This document shows, piece by piece, positions 34,142-44,567 of a stretch of DNA of 64,000 nucleotides. Position 1 is the first letter of the stretch; every line of letters starts with the position of its first letter. The DNA lies in NCBI RefSeq assembly GCF_947492405.1, contig NZ_CANLMP010000003.1, positions 372,001 to 436,000 of the forward strand. Direction: 5' to 3'. The position numbers were made by a program, and so were the translations under genes. The stretch is from an uncultured Aquimarina sp. Lineage in GTDB: Bacteria; Bacteroidota; Bacteroidia; Flavobacteriales; Flavobacteriaceae. The notes under the pieces were generated by a model, which did not search any database, was not told where the DNA came from, and saw nothing but the letters and a program-made list of their open reading frames with translations.

Positions 34142-35887
34142 ATGAAAACATACTTACATAGTTTATTAGATGAGGACAATGATCCAATCGTTCAGAAATA
34201 TTTAGAATATATTAAAACAGGATTTCCCAAAGCTAAAGGGAAGAAAAAAGATGTACTGGTTGTAGGAGCGGGAATGGCAGGAATGGTTGCCGCCTCTGCC
34301 TTAAGACAGTCTGGTCATAATGTTACCATCGTAGAAGCAAATACTCGAATTGGCGGAAGGGTAAAAACTTTTAGAAATACCGAAGGTAAAAAGTACTGGG
34401 AAGATAGTTCTTTATATGCCGAGGCAGGAGCTATGCGCTTGCCCAACTTTCATTATATGGTTTTGGAGTATTGTAAGCAACTTAAGGTTCCATTAGAACC
34501 ATTTTATTATGTTTCTGTAGACAAAGAAGAGGCACTAAAAAACAAAGAAGAAAATTATGTGAATTATGAAAAAGATAGTGCTACTTTTCCAGAGAAAACA
34601 TTCAATTCATTTTTATATGTGAACTATGAACAAGTAGCTCAAAATGAATATTATAAAGAAGGTGCTGATATTAATAAATTGTTGGATTATCATGTGCAAA
34701 CAAATAAGGATCCAAATGTTCCGGACGAAAACCAGACTGCCAATGTATTACTAAACAATGCATTACAACCACTTAAAGATTTTATCGCTATTGATCCGGT
34801 AGCAAACTGGCCCAAACTGATCGAGAAATTAGGAGAATACTCCATGCGTCGCTTTCTGAAAGAATTTACCAATTATTCGGAGAATGCTATAGAAATGATT
34901 GCAGTCATTCAGAATCTAGAATCACGCATGTCCTATGATTTCTTACAGAGTTTTATAGAATCTAATATTATCAAAAATGACACGGTATTTTGGCAGGTAG
35001 TTGGAGGAACGGATGTTATTACGGAGTCGTTTTATGAAAAACATGAGTTAAAGGATATCACTCATCTTGATACGAGAATGACTGATCTTTATCTAAGAGA
35101 TGGAAAAGTAAGAATCTCTACAGAAATAGAAATCAAACGAGATCCATCCTATTATGAAAAGATAGGGTATAAAAAACAGGAAGTACCCGTAAGTGAAATG
35201 GAATTTGATGAGGTTATAGTTACGATACCCTTCTCAGCATTCAGAATGGTGCATGTGTGGCCTAAATTTTCTCAGGACAAAAGAAAAGCAATTAGAGAAC
35301 TGCATTATGATGCAGCCACCAAAGTGTTGATAGAATTTAAAGAACGATGGTGGGAAAAAGCTCCATATAATATTGTGGGAGGAGGAACCATTACTGATTT
35401 ATCCAATCGTTTTATCTATTATCCAAGTCAGCATATTAATAAAGAAGGAAATGGATTAATGTTAGCGTGCTATTGCTGGGCAGACGATGCCAGAAAGTGG
35501 GATTCTATGAGTCACAAAGACCGTTATATATATGCATTAGATAATATAGCCGTAGCGCATGCACCAGATAATTTAGAAGAACAAAGAAGAATTAAATCGC
35601 TATCTGTGTTTAATCCTGATGCACCAGAAGATCCAGCGTATGTAGATGGAATAAAAGGAGCTGCTACTGTAGCTTGGATGCAAAATCCGTATGCCTTTGG
35701 CGAGGCAGCCATTTTTACACCTGGACAATTAAATTTATTACAGGGAGCTATAGAAAAACCTGAATGGGAAGGAAAAGCACATTTTGCAGGAGAACACACA
35801 TCCTTAAAGCATGCGTGGATAGAAGGAGCCATCGAATCTGGTATTCGAGCAGCATTAGAAGTAAATGAAACTCCTGTAGAATTTTAA
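34142..35887 (+). CDS. flavin-containing amine oxidase (L-amino-acid oxidase-like)
   Basis: The ATG at 34142 gives 581 residues; a GTG at 34112 would add ten. The Rossmann FAD motif is [19 protein letters not shown] with [13 protein letters not shown] (GG-motif doublet). The C-terminal FAD block is [21 protein letters not shown]. The family oxidises amino acids or amines to imine/keto products with release of H2O2 and ammonia; the substrate is unknown. No signal peptide is seen. First gene of a five-gene operon; 12 bases separate it from the ThDP enzyme. Confidence 0.88.
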   Translation: MKTYLHSLLDEDNDPIVQKYLEYIKTGFPKAKGKKKDVLVVGAGMAGMVAASALRQSGHNVTIVEANTRIGGRVKTFRNTEGKKYWEDSSLYAEAGAMRLPNFHYMVLEYCKQLKVPLEPFYYVSVDKEEALKNKEENYVNYEKDSATFPEKTFNSFLYVNYEQVAQNEYYKEGADINKLLDYHVQTNKDPNVPDENQTANVLLNNALQPLKDFIAIDPVANWPKLIEKLGEYSMRRFLKEFTNYSENAIEMIAVIQNLESRMSYDFLQSFIESNIIKNDTVFWQVVGGTDVITESFYEKHELKDITHLDTRMTDLYLRDGKVRISTEIEIKRDPSYYEKIGYKKQEVPVSEMEFDEVIVTIPFSAFRMVHVWPKFSQDKRKAIRELHYDAATKVLIEFKERWWEKAPYNIVGGGTITDLSNRFIYYPSQHINKEGNGLMLACYCWADDARKWDSMSHKDRYIYALDNIAVAHAPDNLEEQRRIKSLSVFNPDAPEDPAYVDGIKGAATVAWMQNPYAFGEAAIFTPGQLNLLQGAIEKPEWEGKAHFAGEHTSLKHAWIEGAIESGIRAALEVNETPVEF

Positions 35888-35899
35888 AAATCTAGTGTC

Positions 35900-37651
35900 A
35901 TGAGCAAAATAACAGTAGCAAAATATCTACAACTTCGACTTGAAGAACTTGGATTAGATACAGTTTTTGGTGTTGCAGGAAACTATTCAGCACCTTTTCT
36001 AAATACAATTATTGAGGATCCAAAAGCTAAAATTAAGATTATAGGAAATACCAATGAAATAAATGCAGGACATTGTGTAGATGCGTATGCAAGACTAAAA
36101 GGTATCGGAGCAGTTGGTGTTACGTACGGTGTTGGCGCCTTTAGTGTTTTAAATCCAGTAGCAGGATCCTACGTAGAACACAATCCTGTTTTAGTTATTA
36201 ATGGTGCTCCCACAAATGCCGAACAATCAAAAAACCTTGGAGAAGGATTGATGGCTTCGCATATGACTGGAGATATGTATAGTAATATTAATGTGTTTCG
36301 GAATGTAACTGTCGCAGCAGAACAAGTTACAGGAGGAGGAGAAGCGCCTTATAAAATAGATGCTGTCTTAAATGCTATGATTAGTTATGGTAGACCTGTG
36401 TACTTAGAAGTTTTTGAAGATGTTTGGAGATCAGAATGTGATATGCCTGATCGGCCTATTACCCGAAAACATAGTGAACTATGTATCTCTACTGCAAAAA
36501 GTGCTGCCGTTGCTACAGCTGATTTAATCGAAGCAAAAGACAAACCAATTTTTTGGGCAGGTGTAGAAATTCAGCGTAAAGGGCTTCAAAAGAAATTCTT
36601 ACGACTTGTAGAAGATACGGGTATTGAGTTTACGACTTCTATTATGGGGAAGTCAATAGTTTCTGAAGATCATCCATTATTTAAAGGTGTTTTTAATGGG
36701 AACGCTTCTCCGAATGATGTCTATGAACGATTTACGAAAGCAGGATCTAAAATAGGAATAGGAGCGTGGACAACAGGTAAAAATCTGGGTGGATTTAATA
36801 TTTGGGATGATAATACCGTCTTAGCGAATCATTCTGGAATTAGAGTAGGTGCAAAATTCTATGCAAACATGTCGTTAGAAGCATTTATAGATGCACTTAG
36901 AGAAGAATTGATGCAGCGTAAAGAGAAATTCAAAGGATTTTCTATGGATGCAGCGATCAGTAATGGACTAAAAAAGTCAGCACAAGTTCAGACTTCGGAT
37001 GAGTTGACATATGATCGGTTCTTTACAAAAATGAATAGTTATATCACTGCTGCTAATACGGTGGTAGTTGATGCAGGATTCCCTTTGCTGGGAGCTCAGG
37101 GATTACATAGAGGTGAACCAAATACATTTATTGCACAGGCAAACTGGCTGTCTATTGGATATTCTGTGCCTGCAGCAATAGGAGTTAAATGTGCTGCACC
37201 CGATCAGAGAGTGATGGTGTTTGTAGGAGATGGCGCTTTTCAGGAAACCTGTCAGGCAGTTTCGACCCAACATCATCTAAAGCATAATACTGTTGTATTT
37301 GTACTAGACAATAAAATATATGGTATAGAGCAAATGTTAGTGAACCCAAATCCATTTAGAGGAAAAGACAAAATAGACTATCCTCAGGAAGATCTGAATA
37401 AAGTGTATCCTTATAATGATTTGAATAATTGGAAATATGCAAAACTTACGGATGCTTTCGGAGGGATTGGACTAGAAGTCAAGACACAGCAGGATCTGGA
37501 TATAGCATTGCAGCAGATTGATAAATATCCTAATGATAATTTTATCGTACACGTTCATATTCCTAAAACCGATATCCCGGATTCAATTGAATATAGAACT
37601 AAAAAAGCAGGAGAAGACGAAACTTTAAACCCAGATTGGTCATTATGCTAA
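35900..37651 (+). CDS. ThDP-dependent 2-oxoacid decarboxylase
   Basis: A 583-residue protein of the pyruvate/indolepyruvate/phenylpyruvate decarboxylase type. The N-terminal domain has VFGVAGNYSAPFLN and the ThDP-activating Glu in GNTNEINAGHCVDAYAR. The C-terminal diphosphate-binding motif is VGDGAFQETCQAVST, about 25 residues before DNKIYGIEQ. It would convert 2-oxo acids, such as those made by the amino acid oxidase in front of it, to aldehydes plus CO2. It is followed 27 bases later by the nucleoside-hydrolase-like gene. Substrate size cannot be set from sequence. Confidence 0.88.
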   Translation: MSKITVAKYLQLRLEELGLDTVFGVAGNYSAPFLNTIIEDPKAKIKIIGNTNEINAGHCVDAYARLKGIGAVGVTYGVGAFSVLNPVAGSYVEHNPVLVINGAPTNAEQSKNLGEGLMASHMTGDMYSNINVFRNVTVAAEQVTGGGEAPYKIDAVLNAMISYGRPVYLEVFEDVWRSECDMPDRPITRKHSELCISTAKSAAVATADLIEAKDKPIFWAGVEIQRKGLQKKFLRLVEDTGIEFTTSIMGKSIVSEDHPLFKGVFNGNASPNDVYERFTKAGSKIGIGAWTTGKNLGGFNIWDDNTVLANHSGIRVGAKFYANMSLEAFIDALREELMQRKEKFKGFSMDAAISNGLKKSAQVQTSDELTYDRFFTKMNSYITAANTVVVDAGFPLLGAQGLHRGEPNTFIAQANWLSIGYSVPAAIGVKCAAPDQRVMVFVGDGAFQETCQAVSTQHHLKHNTVVFVLDNKIYGIEQMLVNPNPFRGKDKIDYPQEDLNKVYPYNDLNNWKYAKLTDAFGGIGLEVKTQQDLDIALQQIDKYPNDNFIVHVHIPKTDIPDSIEYRTKKAGEDETLNPDWSLC

Positions 37652-37678
37652 TTAATCAAAACTAAACGAACTTTATAC

Positions 37679-38815
37679 ATGAGTGAATACCCAAAATTAA
37701 CAGAAGAGCAGATGAAAAATCTGTTGCAATTACCTAACAAAAGAAATAAACCATTAAGAGTAGTTGTAGATACTGATTTTGACAATGAAATAGACGATTT
37801 TTTTGCATTAACCTGGTTATTATTACCTCATGAAAATATTAAGGTCGAAGGGATTTATGCAGCACCTTTTTCATTTTTAGAGCGATTAAAAGCTTTACTA
37901 AGAGCAAATGATCTTATCAAAGCGGCACCAGATAATCTGACAGAAGAGGAACAGGCGTTGGTAGATAAATACAAAGGACAAATAGATGCTATAGAAAAAC
38001 TAGGGATTACTCCAGAAAGCCTTTTGGATAAAGGAAGTCATGTGGCGATGACGCCTGAAGAAGGAATGGAAAGTAGTTATGATAAGTTACTCGAATTTAT
38101 GAAGCTTTTTGACAGACCAGAGATTCCTATTTTAAAGGGCGCTACACATTATTTAAAAGATGGTTGTCCCGTGAGGAGCGAAGCGGTTGATCATTTTATA
38201 GCATTGGCGCGTAGCGCTTCTATCGATGATCCAATTTATGTGATGGGTATTGCCTGTGCTACCAATCTGGCTTCAGCTATAATGATAGCGCCGGATATTA
38301 TAGATAAAGTAGTATATACCTGGACAGCAGGTTATCCAACCAATGTAACGGATTTACAAAATACTTCTTTCAATTTATCACAAGACATAGAAGCTTCTCA
38401 AATATTATTTAGCAGTGGTGTTCCTCTAGTTTATATTCCTGGATTTTATGTCGGTCAACAATTAACCTTATCTCAGGCAGATATGGAAGCTTGGTTCAAA
38501 GACTCAGGTCCGATAGGAAAAGCACTTTATAATCGATACATGAACAACCCTTTATTTACCTGGTATGGAAAAGATAAAAACAATCTTTTTGGACAAATCT
38601 GGAATATTTGGGATTTGATCAATATCGCTTGGTTCATAAACCCAGGTTCAGTTCCATCTCATGTAGTGCCTTCTCCAATATTAACAGAAGAAGGGTATTG
38701 GAAACCAGAAGAGCCTAGTCATCTGATTAGAGAATGTTATTATACAAATTACAACAGTATTTTTCCTGCATTTGCAGAACAGTTGAAGGCTTATGAAACT
38801 AGTAAGAAAATATAA
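37679..38815 (+). CDS. nucleoside hydrolase-like protein (IUNH superfamily)
   Basis: A 378-residue protein. The calcium-binding signature of inosine-uridine nucleoside hydrolases is present as VVDTDFDNEIDDFFAL (residues about 29-44), and the alpha/beta core continues through IKVEGIYAAPFS, PILKGATHYL, PIYVMGIACATNLASAI and WDLINIAWFINPG, whose Asp may be the distal ligand. The protein is longer than typical members (about 310-350). It may hydrolyse an N-glycosidic or related bond; the link to the oxidases around it is not obvious. It lies in the middle of the operon. Confidence 0.78.
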   Translation: MSEYPKLTEEQMKNLLQLPNKRNKPLRVVVDTDFDNEIDDFFALTWLLLPHENIKVEGIYAAPFSFLERLKALLRANDLIKAAPDNLTEEEQALVDKYKGQIDAIEKLGITPESLLDKGSHVAMTPEEGMESSYDKLLEFMKLFDRPEIPILKGATHYLKDGCPVRSEAVDHFIALARSASIDDPIYVMGIACATNLASAIMIAPDIIDKVVYTWTAGYPTNVTDLQNTSFNLSQDIEASQILFSSGVPLVYIPGFYVGQQLTLSQADMEAWFKDSGPIGKALYNRYMNNPLFTWYGKDKNNLFGQIWNIWDLINIAWFINPGSVPSHVVPSPILTEEGYWKPEEPSHLIRECYYTNYNSIFPAFAEQLKAYETSKKI

Positions 38816-38872
38816 ACGAATTGAAATTAGAGATTCACAAGAATAAAAAATAAAAACTCAAAACCTATCCAA

Positions 38873-40783
38873 ATGATTAAAAATGAAATTAGTAGTGTAG
38901 CTATTTATCCTCCAATCGGCATTGCACGTATAGGCAACTCATCAGAATATTTTATGGCGTCAGAAGTTCCGGGAGTAGCACCAGATCCCGAAGGAGGCTA
39001 TAAAGATGCGGACGGTCGTGTTAAAAAACAAGTGGTACGTTACAGAGTGTATGCCTTTAATGAATCCGGAGAGGTTCTTGGTGAAATCACAGCAAAAGAA
39101 GCTACTATTCAATGGCATATAGAGGTCGCGAATATAAAAGCTGCTTGGTATCAGTTTAATAATGCATTGGATTTACCACAAGCAGGTATCCCTTCTGCAT
39201 ATAGAAACGAAAAAGTCACTGATGATGATCGAAAACAATTAGCAATTACTCCATCTCCAGTACAAATATCAGGTACGAGCATACAGGATGAAAAAAACAG
39301 CTTTGCTGATGGAAAGTTTTATGGAACACCAGTGAATCTTGGACATGTAGAAACTGATGAAGCTGGACGATTATTGTTTTTTCCAGGTAATGGAGATGCA
39401 CAATCTAAGGATAATAAACCTGCTATTACCTTTGCTAACAATGATGGATGGCATGATGATACTTGTGATGGAGTAATCAGAGCAACTGTACATATTGGAG
39501 ATACTGTTTTAGAAGCTACACCTGCAATGGTCGCTGTTACACCTCCTAATTTTGGACCAGGATTGTTTGGAGTTATTACGATGAATGATGTAGTACAAGA
39601 CCTGTTTATTAGAGAAATGGGATATCCAAACCCATCTGAAGATGGTGTTGTGTTTTGGGATCATATTTATCCAATATTAGGACGTATGACCGAAACTCAG
39701 TGGGTAAATCAAGGGTTCTTTATGTTGTTCGGAAAAAATTCTCCCTCCGATTTTACGAATACGACATTGCTAAAAACTCTGCAAGATCCTTCTGACCAAT
39801 CTGCCAGCGAAAGGGAGCGTGTGTTTAATTGGTTTAGAGATCCGGATTCTACAGAATATACACCTACCAAAGTTCCTCCGTTTTATGGAGATGGTTTTGG
39901 AGAATATGAAAAGATTGCACTCGTAGATTTGCCGATTACAAGAACGCAATACCAACGTTTAAAAAAATGGGCACAAGGAGATTTTACAACAGGGAAACCA
40001 GTAGTTCCAACACCTTTTTCTGAGCAAACGTTGGATGAACAGCTACATTCTTTAAATCAAGCTCCATTAGAAGAATGTTTAGGAGGTCCTTTTCATCCAG
40101 GAATAGAACTTACTTGGCCTATGAGAATAAAACGAATGTGGGAAAAACCATATCGTCTAAATGTAGTCGATAAAGGAGAAGCTACAAGATTAGATTTTGG
40201 ACCATTACTATCTCCAGCAATTGCATTAGGAGCCGATGGCCCTTTGTCAAAAAGTGGTCCGGGATCTTTAACCAGATGGTTAGGTGTGCCTTGGCAAACC
40301 GATGAAGCTAGCTGTTTGTCAGGTTATGATACTTCTACATATTTACCATTGCCTTCTTTTTGGGCAGCTCGTGTTCCTAATCAAGTATTAAGCGAGCAGA
40401 GTTATTTAAGGATGCAAGATGGAGACGTAAATATTGCGCAACGATTAAAACATTTTGATTATAGACAAGATTGGCTTCGTGATTTTGGATCTAATTATCA
40501 GAAAAAAATCAATCTTATGATTAGTGAATGGCATGAACTTGGAATTATAGCTAAAGCTGAAGATGAGATACCAAATAATAAAGAAGGATATCTTCCTGAT
40601 GTTTCCTGGAAAGAATCAGATCGACATTTTACAGGTGGAGATCCTACCTTTGAACAAGTAATTTATGCAGAAAAAGAAGATATTCCGGCATTAGAGAGTG
40701 TAAAAGAAAGTGGGTTATTAAGAAAAGGAATAGCTCCAGAAAGAACTAGAGCCAGAAGAACATTTAGACGTGACGAAAGATAA
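38873..40783 (+). CDS. LodA/GoxA-like CTQ-dependent amine/amino-acid oxidase
   Basis: A 636-residue protein with the LodA N-terminus IYPPIGIARIGNSSEYFMA, followed by FRIY-like VRYRVYAFNESGEVLGE, ANIKAAWYQF and LLFFPGNGDAQS. Candidate cofactor residues are C402 in LEECLGGPFHPGIE and W497 in SFWAARVPNQ; in characterised LodA a Cys and a Trp form cysteine tryptophylquinone. The family oxidises lysine (LodA) or glycine (GoxA) with H2O2 release, giving antibacterial activity. It lacks a signal peptide, as LodA does. The downstream LodB-like gene overlaps by 14 bases, the classic lodAB layout. Substrate unknown. Confidence 0.87.
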   Translation: MIKNEISSVAIYPPIGIARIGNSSEYFMASEVPGVAPDPEGGYKDADGRVKKQVVRYRVYAFNESGEVLGEITAKEATIQWHIEVANIKAAWYQFNNALDLPQAGIPSAYRNEKVTDDDRKQLAITPSPVQISGTSIQDEKNSFADGKFYGTPVNLGHVETDEAGRLLFFPGNGDAQSKDNKPAITFANNDGWHDDTCDGVIRATVHIGDTVLEATPAMVAVTPPNFGPGLFGVITMNDVVQDLFIREMGYPNPSEDGVVFWDHIYPILGRMTETQWVNQGFFMLFGKNSPSDFTNTTLLKTLQDPSDQSASERERVFNWFRDPDSTEYTPTKVPPFYGDGFGEYEKIALVDLPITRTQYQRLKKWAQGDFTTGKPVVPTPFSEQTLDEQLHSLNQAPLEECLGGPFHPGIELTWPMRIKRMWEKPYRLNVVDKGEATRLDFGPLLSPAIALGADGPLSKSGPGSLTRWLGVPWQTDEASCLSGYDTSTYLPLPSFWAARVPNQVLSEQSYLRMQDGDVNIAQRLKHFDYRQDWLRDFGSNYQKKINLMISEWHELGIIAKAEDEIPNNKEGYLPDVSWKESDRHFTGGDPTFEQVIYAEKEDIPALESVKESGLLRKGIAPERTRARRTFRRDER

Positions 40784-41882
40784 TTCTTATTATAAAGTTG
40801 TTATTGTAGGGGGCGGTCCAGCAGGGATCGCTACCTCTCTAACATTGTCCTCAATCGGAATATCAAATTGTATTATAGAAGCAACGATCGAACCAACAAA
40901 AAAATGCGGAGAAGCAATACCTCCTAATGCAAAACCAATTCTAAAACAATTAGGGATTCAACATTTGATAGAACATCCAAGGCATATAAAATATTATGGT
41001 AACAAAGTTTGTTGGGGGTCTGAAAATTTAGAACAAAAAGAATTTATTCGAGGAATACATGGATACGGATATTTGTTAGATCGTTTGTATTTTGAGAAGC
41101 AATTAAGAAAACAAGTTAAGAAGAATGGAACCGCTTTTTATGAAGGATATAAATTAAATACAGTTTCCAGAAGTAAGTCTGCGATTGAGGCAGTCATAAG
41201 TAATACTCAAAATGAAATAACCATCAATGGATCTTACATTGTAGATGGAACAGGACGTAAGGCATCAGTTTGTCGTAAATTGGGAATTTATAAAACAGCT
41301 ATCGATTCGCAATTTGCAATTACATTTAGTGTAAAAACTTTATCGATCATTGCGAACGAAATTATGGTGGAGACTACAGAAAATGGATGGTGGTATGTAG
41401 CGCCAGAGGGTAATGATCAGTATACATTAATGTTTTTTACGACCAAAGATTTGATTCCGAAGAAAGAAGAATTAGAAATGTTTCTAGAAAAGGAATTATT
41501 GCATTTGAAGCATATATCCAAAATTTTGAACCCGATGACTTGTAATTTCGAAAAGATAAGGATTATGCCTGCGGGGACTAGTTGCCTTGATATACCATAT
41601 GGAGATCGATGGATTGCCGTTGGGGATGCAGCTTATGCGTATGATCCTGTTTCTTCTTATGGAATTACATCTGCACTCGCTTCAGGTTTTTATGCTGGAA
41701 AAGCATTAGCAAGTTATTTTTTAGGTAAAGAAGACGCCATGTTAGTGTATCGATATATTTTAGAAAATGCATTCCAATCTTATATGGAGAAATTAACAAA
41801 ATACTATTCAACAGAGACAAAATGGAAAGAAAGTACGTATTGGAAATACAGGTTTTTCGATCTTTACGATAAAACGATTTAA
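40770..41882 (+). CDS. LodB-like FAD-dependent oxidoreductase
   Basis: A 370-residue protein from a GTG start inside the LodA-like gene. The FAD motif is VVIVGGGPAGIATSLTL with the GxGxxG pattern, and the second FAD motif is AVGDAAYAYDPVSSYGIT. The KKCGEAIPPNAKPIL loop and overall form resemble LodB and tryptophan-halogenase-like monooxygenases. LodB is required for forming the quinone cofactor in LodA, so this is probably the maturase of the upstream oxidase. Last gene of the operon. Confidence 0.87.
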   Translation: MTKDNSYYKVVIVGGGPAGIATSLTLSSIGISNCIIEATIEPTKKCGEAIPPNAKPILKQLGIQHLIEHPRHIKYYGNKVCWGSENLEQKEFIRGIHGYGYLLDRLYFEKQLRKQVKKNGTAFYEGYKLNTVSRSKSAIEAVISNTQNEITINGSYIVDGTGRKASVCRKLGIYKTAIDSQFAITFSVKTLSIIANEIMVETTENGWWYVAPEGNDQYTLMFFTTKDLIPKKEELEMFLEKELLHLKHISKILNPMTCNFEKIRIMPAGTSCLDIPYGDRWIAVGDAAYAYDPVSSYGITSALASGFYAGKALASYFLGKEDAMLVYRYILENAFQSYMEKLTKYYSTETKWKESTYWKYRFFDLYDKTI

Positions 41883-41928
41883 AGTATATCAATAGTACGA
41901 TGTTTGTTTTAAAAATTATAGGAGGTCT

Positions 41929-42510
41929 TTATTTCTTGTAGCGATAATGTCCAATAATTTTATAGTCAAATAAACAATCAGCTAACACTTGTCCACCTCC
42001 GATATTATGAACTATTAAATATCGTTGTTGATCTTCAGATTTTTTATCAACTACTAATCCAATATGAGTAAGTCCTCCTCCTAGACTCCAGCATACAACA
42101 TCTCCTGGAAGATAGTGTTGTGCTTTCTTAGAAATAGGTTTCACTTCGCCAAATCGGGAAAAGAACGTCATAAGATTTGGAACTCGTCTATGATCAATAT
42201 TTTTATCAGTTTTTGATAATCCCCAGTTTTTTGGATATAAGCTAAAATTAGCTTTCATATCTTCATGTACTTCTTTTTGGAGATCAATACCTAATTTTCG
42301 ATATGCTCTGATCACTACATCTGTACACACTCCTTTATCACTTGGTACATCTCCATTAGGATACTTGATAGAAAAATAAGCAGGATCGTACGTTACGTCT
42401 TGTGTAGTTAAGGATATGGAAGCATCAGATAGGCGACTATAAAAATCTTCCTGAGCAAAAAAAGTAGAATAAATTAGAACGAAAAGTAAAAAGGTGATCT
42501 GCTTGTTCAT
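41929..42510 (-). CDS. DUF1287 secreted protein
   Basis: The ATG at 42510 gives 193 residues with a signal peptide (KQITFLLFVLIYSTFFAQ); the frame extends to 42537. DUF1287 motifs: YPNGDVPSDKGVCTDVVIRAYRKLG with a conserved Cys, NIDHRRVPNLMTFFSR, HYLPGDVVCWSLGGGLTHIGLVV and YLIVHNIGGG. The Cys-His-type arrangement suggests an NlpC/P60-like papain fold and a possible peptidoglycan hydrolase role, unproven. It converges with the LodB-like gene. Confidence 0.85.
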   Translation of the reverse strand: MNKQITFLLFVLIYSTFFAQEDFYSRLSDASISLTTQDVTYDPAYFSIKYPNGDVPSDKGVCTDVVIRAYRKLGIDLQKEVHEDMKANFSLYPKNWGLSKTDKNIDHRRVPNLMTFFSRFGEVKPISKKAQHYLPGDVVCWSLGGGLTHIGLVVDKKSEDQQRYLIVHNIGGGQVLADCLFDYKIIGHYRYKK

Positions 42511-42721
42511 ATAGTTATATTTTGAGTACGTTAACAAAATTAATTTTTTATTATTAAGAAAAATCTTGCATTATAGTATATTAATTCTTTTTTTTGATGC
42601 TGATTAAAAATAAGCTAATTACGTGATAAATCGTATAGGTTTATTTTGTCCCCCTAATCTTCTTTTCTGGATATACCTCTTTTGCGAAGGTGACTAAGTA
42701 AAGTTACTACGATATTTCGTT

Positions 42722-43984
42722 ATGAGAATTTACCATTTATTTATTTTTTTCTATTGTCTGTTAACAAGTTGTTATGCCCAACAGATAGATATTGACTTTT
42801 CTAGAAATGGATTACTGCTATTCAAAGAATTAGGAATGGTTTCTTCTCATATTATTGATTTTGATGTTATTGAAGATGATAAAATCAACGTCCTTTACGA
42901 AGCTGATGCTAAGAAAAACCTGGTACGACTTTATAAGAACGGAACAAAAGATATTGAGTTTAATATAACTTCTAGTAATTTAGATAATCAAAATACGATA
43001 CCCGTAGCTATGAGTGCTAAATCGGATGGGAGCATTTTAGTATTATCTAATTTTTGGAGTGGGCATAGTTGGATGATTTCTATTAATGGATTTTATGAAG
43101 ATGGAAATATTAATAATGAATTTGGAAGTAGCGGAGTATATAAAAAGAATATACTGGATAATTTAGATGATAATTATGGTCAGTATATTTATGCATCATC
43201 CAGTGATGAAATAATTGTTGTTGCTAAAGTTAGAGGGTTTAGCCCTTCGAAAAAGGAAGAAAAAATTGCTATCCTAAAGCTTTCTGATATAGGAGAAACG
43301 CTATCGTCTAGTCTATATGATGATCATCATTTTACATTAAACTGTTCAGCGATGGAGGATGACTATTTGTTATTGGGATATTCTGAGTCTGTAGATAATG
43401 GAGAAGAGCAATCAACTTATTTAGCAGGGTTTGATAGTCGTCAAATGGCATCTAACAACCTCTATTGTCTTACTATAGAAGAAGATTATCAATCTTTTGA
43501 TCATATTGTTTTATCAAATTCAAAACTATATACATCTCAAATAGAAAATGAGACAGAAGGTGTATATCGCATTCGTAAATATGGAGAAAAAGGAAATCTG
43601 GACACTTCATTTTTTGATGCTGGAACAATGGGGTACAGTACAGATATTTATAATACTGATTTTGTAGTGAATCAGGAAGGAGAAGTATTTGTTATTTCTA
43701 AGAGTTTAGACAGTGAATTCGAAATATTGATCAAAAAACTATTAAGCAATGGAGATATAGATACTGACTACGGTGCTGATGGAGTTGCTTCTATTTCTCT
43801 GAGATATCCAATTCTTGATCTTCATAAAATACGATTAGATAAAAAAAACGAATTATATATTTCTGGAGCTCTTGGTATTGATGGTGATTCTTATGGTTTC
43901 ATCACAAAACTTAAACTTAATGTACAGCAATTAAAAAGAGAAAAATTAGAAAAATTCTTGGATAATTTATTTACAAAAGAATAA
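42722..43984 (+). CDS. secreted delta-60-repeat-like protein
   Basis: A 420-residue protein with a signal peptide (IYHLFIFFYCLLTSCYAQ). The body is beta-rich with repeated pieces of the type YGEKGNLDTSFFDAG, SNGDIDTDYGADG and INNEFGSSGVYKKNIL, as in delta-60 repeat beta-propeller proteins. There is no T9SS tail, so it may remain periplasmic or outer-membrane associated. Function unknown. A palindromic repeat region follows. Confidence 0.72.
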   Translation: MRIYHLFIFFYCLLTSCYAQQIDIDFSRNGLLLFKELGMVSSHIIDFDVIEDDKINVLYEADAKKNLVRLYKNGTKDIEFNITSSNLDNQNTIPVAMSAKSDGSILVLSNFWSGHSWMISINGFYEDGNINNEFGSSGVYKKNILDNLDDNYGQYIYASSSDEIIVVAKVRGFSPSKKEEKIAILKLSDIGETLSSSLYDDHHFTLNCSAMEDDYLLLGYSESVDNGEEQSTYLAGFDSRQMASNNLYCLTIEEDYQSFDHIVLSNSKLYTSQIENETEGVYRIRKYGEKGNLDTSFFDAGTMGYSTDIYNTDFVVNQEGEVFVISKSLDSEFEILIKKLLSNGDIDTDYGADGVASISLRYPILDLHKIRLDKKNELYISGALGIDGDSYGFITKLKLNVQQLKREKLEKFLDNLFTKE

Positions 43985-44052
43985 CGATATTATTTAGACG
44001 ATTTTACTTAAAATTTATTGATAATCAGTTTTTATAAGTTTAATTAGATCCT

Positions 44053-44138
44053 TCTCCTTCTGAAAGAAGGCTAGGATGAGGGTTTTTAATAGTGAACACC
44101 ATCACCTTAATCCTCTCCCTCAAGGGAGAGGAAACTCA
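44053..44138. repeat. two opposed copies of a CCTCTCC-type dispersed palindrome
   Basis: CCTTCTCCTTCTGAAAGAAGG and then TAATCCTCTCCCTCAAGGGA(GAGG) form two imperfect hairpins in opposite orientation. They are relatives of the repeats at 11028-11048 and 54592-54621. They lie between convergent genes and could also help termination. Confidence 0.55.
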
Positions 44139-44197
44139 ATATTTTAATTATAAGAAATTTAGTGTGAATTTTAACCGTAAGCTATATCGAACTCAAG

Positions 44198-44476
44198 TTA
44201 TTTAGAGAGTTCTTTTAACCTTTCTTTTTCTGATTTACTAAGTTTATCAATTCCCTGATTGTTTATTTTATCCAATAATCGGTTTAATTCTTTTTCTTTT
44301 TCGATTTTATTCACGTTGTAACGATCATCAATATCCAGTAATCCTTCTGGTTTTTGTTGGATAGTTTTTTTGAATTGTAAAAAATCAGGCTTTAACCATT
44401 TGATAAAAACAAAAATGATAATAATGGCTATTATTAAAGGAATAGATATAAAGCTTATTAATAAAGTAGGCGACAT
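44198..44476 (-). CDS. small membrane protein with DUF6576-like C-terminal helix-turn-helix
   Basis: The ATG at 44476 gives 92 residues; the frame extends to 44509. One transmembrane segment (residues about 3-25: LLISFISIPLIIAIIIIFVF) precedes a charged cytosolic part. Its C-terminus, LNRLLDKINNQGIDKLSKSEKERLKEL, resembles a short helical tail common at the ends of Bacteroidota rhomboid and membrane proteins. No enzymatic motif is present. It converges with the delta-60 gene and follows the response regulator gene on the same strand. Confidence 0.6.
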   Translation of the reverse strand: MSPTLLISFISIPLIIAIIIIFVFIKWLKPDFLQFKKTIQQKPEGLLDIDDRYNVNKIEKEKELNRLLDKINNQGIDKLSKSEKERLKELSK

Positions 44477-44567
44477 AATATATAATTGTAAAACAGTGTC
44501 GAAGAACAAATCTTATAAAGATCTAAAGATTAAAAATAATAATTATTTATTCGAAATATATTTAATT

